A DNA stretch of 9,049 nt from Cytophagaceae bacterium (GTDB taxonomy: Bacteria; Bacteroidota; Bacteroidia; Cytophagales; Spirosomataceae): positions 1 through 9,049 of the forward strand of contig CANIYB010000081.1 of the NCBI GenBank assembly GCA_947471105.1, given 5' to 3'. The translations under genes and the position numbers were made by a program. Shown here in pieces: positions 6,625 through 9,049 of this stretch (position 1 is the first letter of the stretch; each line of letters starts with the position of its first letter). The notes under the pieces are model-generated. The model was not told where the DNA came from. It did no database searches and saw nothing but the letters and a program-made list of their open reading frames with translations.

Positions 6625-8157
6625 TTAAGGTTTTTTAACAGTATTTGTGTACTTAACGCGCTCCAACAAATAAGTCAAAGTCACTTTTTCCTTATCCCGC
6701 CATTTAAATCCATCTAAGTATTGTAAATCATCCGTCCACTCTTTGGGCGGAATGAATTTGGCTTCTGGCTTGGTGATAAACGTAATCTTCTTGACTTTAT
6801 TGTCCTCAAAAAATAAATTCATCCGACTACACTCGACTCGGTTCATCCCGGTCGTAACCTTTTTTTCATCCATCACGTAATAAATGCTTTCCCCATTTCC
6901 TTCAACATTGACGCGCTTCAGCTTACTTTCTGGGTCAAAAAAGACCCAAACTTTTCTACCTTTGATTTGATTGTAATGATCCGCGGAGTCCTTAGAAATA
7001 ACAAAAGATTTGCCCCGAAGACGCATTTCCTTTAATTTCTGATTCGTGAGAAACAAGGAAATGGAATCCGCTTGCGATTGGGAATCATTGGTCCACAAAA
7101 TAGGTTTCTGAAAAAAGTGAATGACGGAATCCGTCACATCATAGGCAAGTGAATCGCATTTACCCGATAAATCGGATTTATAGAGCAAGACATTTTTATA
7201 CGCATATAATTTACGAATCGAATCCTTCTTGTTATTTAATGAAACCAAAGTATCCGCCGTTAAATATAACGTATCCTTTTCCATGATGTTCTTCATTAAG
7301 GCATGCCCATAAACACGAGTTAGACCCGTTTTTCCTGCATACCGACCATGATCCCCGGTTAAAATCACTTTTTCCTTTTGGCTCAAAAACTCGACCCGCC
7401 CCCTAGCAACGCCTATTTGAGTCGGCGAGTCATAAAATAAAGTATCAGCCGACAAAATATATTCATCGGTTTTAGCCGTAGAACGACCGGTGAAATTGGA
7501 CACCTTTGTTTGCGTATTATAAAATCCAGCTGAAGTCAATACGGTGTCTTTTTTACTGATAATCTCCGTGGGACAGATGAAATAAGCCTCTTTTGAAGCT
7601 GTATTGTACCGCAATGAATCGGCTCGAACCGCACCTCCATCTTTGTCGATGACCCGAACTTTTTCCTTAAATAAAAAATTCTTGGTCACCGTATTATAAA
7701 ATCCTTCCTTGGATGTCAACGTAGATTTCTTGTCAATAATCTTGGCTCCCGTATGGTAAATGGCCATTTTTGAGTTCAAATCATAGTCAAGTTTATTGGT
7801 ATTCAAGATAATGGTGTGGTCATCTAATTTCACGCGCCCCGACATAAAAGCCTGGCGCATATCCCCATTGTACAAAGCCGTATCTCCCGTAATGGTCACC
7901 GTATCTGCTTGAATAATTTTTACATGGCCATAAGCCTCTACATTGTTGGTCGTCGAGTTCAGAACCGCCTGATCACAACTTAGAGTAGTAGTGCCCTGGC
8001 GCAACAATACATGCCCCAAAAGCTCCTTGCGCATAACTAAATCTTGTTGATACCCCTTTAAACTATCGGCCTTAATTAATTCTACTTGGCTTTGCCCCTG
8101 ACTTATCCACGGCAAAACCAAAAAGAAAAACATTAAAATTCTAATAATATACGGCAT
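6625..8157 (-). CDS. OstA-like (LptA/LptD N-domain type) periplasmic repeat protein
   Basis: Protein of 510 residues with an N-terminal signal peptide (about 1-22, MPYIIRILMFFFLVLPWISQ then GQ), followed by repeated OstA/LptA-like beta-jellyroll segments. The repeats show as recurring G-x-V plus D-x-x-x-Y phrases: ELLGHVLLRQ...LSCDQAVLN (45-67), VEAYGHVKI...ITGDTALYN (73-97), SGRVKL (106-111), FYNTVTKNFLFKEKVRV (153-169), ADSLRYNTASKEAYF (179-193), FYNTQTKVSNFTG (212-224), SADTLFYDSPTQIGVARGRV (236-255), LTADTLVS (299-306). In characterised members this fold binds LPS acyl chains and forms the periplasmic bridge from the inner-membrane Lpt exporter to LptD. A C-terminal LptD barrel is absent; the end (about 465-490, PPKEW then LDGFKWRD) is of the kind I associate with Bacteroidota OstA-like proteins. 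The start is ATG 8157, which gives the signal peptide. It is divergent from tilS. A role in LPS or outer-membrane lipid transport is inferred from the family. Confidence 0.85.
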   Translation of the reverse strand: MPYIIRILMFFFLVLPWISQGQSQVELIKADSLKGYQQDLVMRKELLGHVLLRQGTTTLSCDQAVLNSTTNNVEAYGHVKIIQADTVTITGDTALYNGDMRQAFMSGRVKLDDHTIILNTNKLDYDLNSKMAIYHTGAKIIDKKSTLTSKEGFYNTVTKNFLFKEKVRVIDKDGGAVRADSLRYNTASKEAYFICPTEIISKKDTVLTSAGFYNTQTKVSNFTGRSTAKTDEYILSADTLFYDSPTQIGVARGRVEFLSQKEKVILTGDHGRYAGKTGLTRVYGHALMKNIMEKDTLYLTADTLVSLNNKKDSIRKLYAYKNVLLYKSDLSGKCDSLAYDVTDSVIHFFQKPILWTNDSQSQADSISLFLTNQKLKEMRLRGKSFVISKDSADHYNQIKGRKVWVFFDPESKLKRVNVEGNGESIYYVMDEKKVTTGMNRVECSRMNLFFEDNKVKKITFITKPEAKFIPPKEWTDDLQYLDGFKWRDKEKVTLTYLLERVKYTNTVKKP

Positions 8158-8163
8158 CTTAAA

Positions 8164-8183
8164 AGCGAATCGTTAATTTCGCT
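8164..8183. repeat. Small inverted repeat in the OstA-like/tilS divergent gap
   Basis: AGCGAA (8164-8169) and TTCGCT (8178-8183) form a 6-bp dyad with 8 nt between, inside the 57-bp gap separating the two divergent starts (8157 and 8215). It could be an operator for one or both genes. No convincing Bacteroidota promoter boxes are visible in the gap on either strand. Short dyads like this occur by chance, so confidence is low. Confidence 0.25.
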
Positions 8184-8214
8184 AATTGTTTTGAACGCGC
8201 AATTTACCAATTTT

Positions 8215-9049
8215 ATGCTGGAAGATTTTATCAATTTTGTCCAAAAAGAGAATTTATTCAAGCCAGATCAAAAAATACTGATTGCGGTCAGTGGGGGAAT
8301 TGATTCCATTATATTATCCAAATTGTTTTCATTGGCCAAATTTAATTTTGGTATCGCGCATGTAAATTTCAGTTTACGCGGAGAAGAATCATTGGCCGAT
8401 GAGGTATTTGTGAAAAAGTTTGCCAAAACATTAAAAGTACCCTATCACACAATATGTTTTGATACGAATGCCTTTGCTGAAAAGGAAAAGTTGTCGACTC
8501 AAGTGGCAGCCAGAATTCTACGATATACTTGGTTTGAAGAAATCAGAATTAAAAACAACTACGATTTTATAGCCACCGGCCATCACCAATTGGACAGTGC
8601 CGAAACGATGTTGATCAACCTCACTAGAGGAACGGGCTTAGCCGGATTTCATGGGATCCCCATAAAAAATGGGCACATCATCCGACCCCTTTCTTTTGCA
8701 AGTCAGGAGACAATCTATGATTTTGTAGTCGAACAAAAACTGGCTTGGCGCGAAGATTCGAGTAATTCTACGACTAAATACCAACGAAATTTTATCCGGC
8801 ATGAAATTATGCCAAAATTCCAGGAGTTAAATCCACAATTTGAACAAACGCTCGCAGACACCAGTGAAAAGATTCGGAATATTGAGCATTGGATCTCTGC
8901 GGAATTAAATGAATTTAAAGGGAATCGAGTGACCCATGATGCCGATGGCAATAGTTACGTACCGTTCGGCGAAGGGTTTTCGGTAGAAAAATGGACGGTC
9001 ATTGCCCAGCAATATCTACAGGAATTCAATTTTTCTTTTGGTGTCATCA
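8215..9049 (+). CDS. tilS: tRNA(Ile)-lysidine synthetase TilS, C-terminally cut by the window edge
   Basis: Uses ATP and lysine to convert C34 of the CAU anticodon of tRNA-Ile2 to lysidine, so that the tRNA reads AUA and is charged with isoleucine; cytoplasmic and normally essential. From ATG 8215 the frame is open to the window end, giving 278 residues of a family usually about 430-450 long. The N-type PP-loop ATPase domain has ILIAVSGGIDSIIL (21-34, with SGGxDS at 26-31), IAHVNFSLRGEES (47-59), QVAARILRYTWFEEI (96-110), ATGHHQLDSAETMLINLTRG (120-139, keeping the H-x-x-D-S-x-E-T pattern) and WREDSSNSTTKYQRNFIRHE (178-197). The C-terminal substrate-binding domains are mostly beyond the edge. 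It is divergent from the OstA-like gene and preceded by an AT-rich leader with no Shine-Dalgarno sequence. Confidence 0.96.
   Translation, partial: MLEDFINFVQKENLFKPDQKILIAVSGGIDSIILSKLFSLAKFNFGIAHVNFSLRGEESLADEVFVKKFAKTLKVPYHTICFDTNAFAEKEKLSTQVAARILRYTWFEEIRIKNNYDFIATGHHQLDSAETMLINLTRGTGLAGFHGIPIKNGHIIRPLSFASQETIYDFVVEQKLAWREDSSNSTTKYQRNFIRHEIMPKFQELNPQFEQTLADTSEKIRNIEHWISAELNEFKGNRVTHDADGNSYVPFGEGFSVEKWTVIAQQYLQEFNFSFGVI

Noticed and set aside
8572..8634. Unusual HHQLDSAET in the TilS ATPase domain, where I would expect a DDQ-type motif.
   Set aside because: Aligned as H-x-x-D-[QS]-x-E-T the conserved residues are all present; serine for glutamine seems a tolerated variant and not a defect.
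1..9049. Mobile element, CRISPR, prophage, tRNA/rRNA, riboswitch or defence system.
   Set aside because: No transposase or integrase frame, no regularly spaced repeats, no cloverleaf or known aptamer pattern, and nearly all DNA is accounted for by housekeeping or envelope genes.

Overview
The window reads as ordinary chromosome of a member of the Bacteroidota, most likely a Cytophagales/Flavobacteriales-type organism; I would not name a genus. The evidence is a PorP/SprF-family protein and a type IX secretion (T9SS) type A sorting domain, both hallmarks of this phylum, an OstA-like protein of the Bacteroidota type, moderate-to-low GC, AT-rich leaders with no visible Shine-Dalgarno sequence before any gene, and at least one promoter that fits the Bacteroidota consensus (TTTG, about 19 nt, TAnnTTTG).

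Layout from left to right. On the minus strand lie the two core subunits of the 2-oxoglutarate dehydrogenase complex: sucA (E1, 3008 to 258) followed after 20 bp by the start of odhB/sucB (E2, from 237 leftward, cut by the window edge after its lipoyl domain). Upstream of sucA is an AT-rich gap of about 250 bp with a short terminator-like hairpin, weak promoter-like boxes and a clean 8-bp hairpin just before the sucA start codon. Then comes a minus-strand PorP/SprF-family outer-membrane protein (4196 to 3255), divergent from the plus-strand chaperone gene htpG (4286 to 6103) across 89 bp that hold overlapping promoter candidates and an imperfect direct repeat. A perfect 16-bp stem-loop at 6112-6146 separates htpG from a convergent minus-strand gene of 128 codons that is little more than a signal peptide and a T9SS sorting domain (6541 to 6155), with a well-formed promoter of its own. 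Upstream of that, also on the minus strand, is a 510-residue OstA-like protein (8157 to 6625). It is divergent, across 57 bp, from tilS (tRNA-Ile lysidine synthetase), which starts at 8215 and runs off the right edge.

Functionally the genes fall into central metabolism (2-oxoglutarate to succinyl-CoA), protein folding (HtpG), translation fidelity (TilS) and cell-envelope biogenesis (PorP/SprF-like, T9SS sorting-domain protein, OstA-like). Apart from sucA-odhB they do not form one pathway or operon. I see no transposase, integrase, CRISPR array, tRNA, rRNA, phage gene, toxin-antitoxin pair or defence cassette, and no convincing undescribed system. The points most worth a second look are the free-standing T9SS sorting-domain protein, the long OstA-like repeat protein, the sucA leader hairpin and the shared porP/htpG control region.
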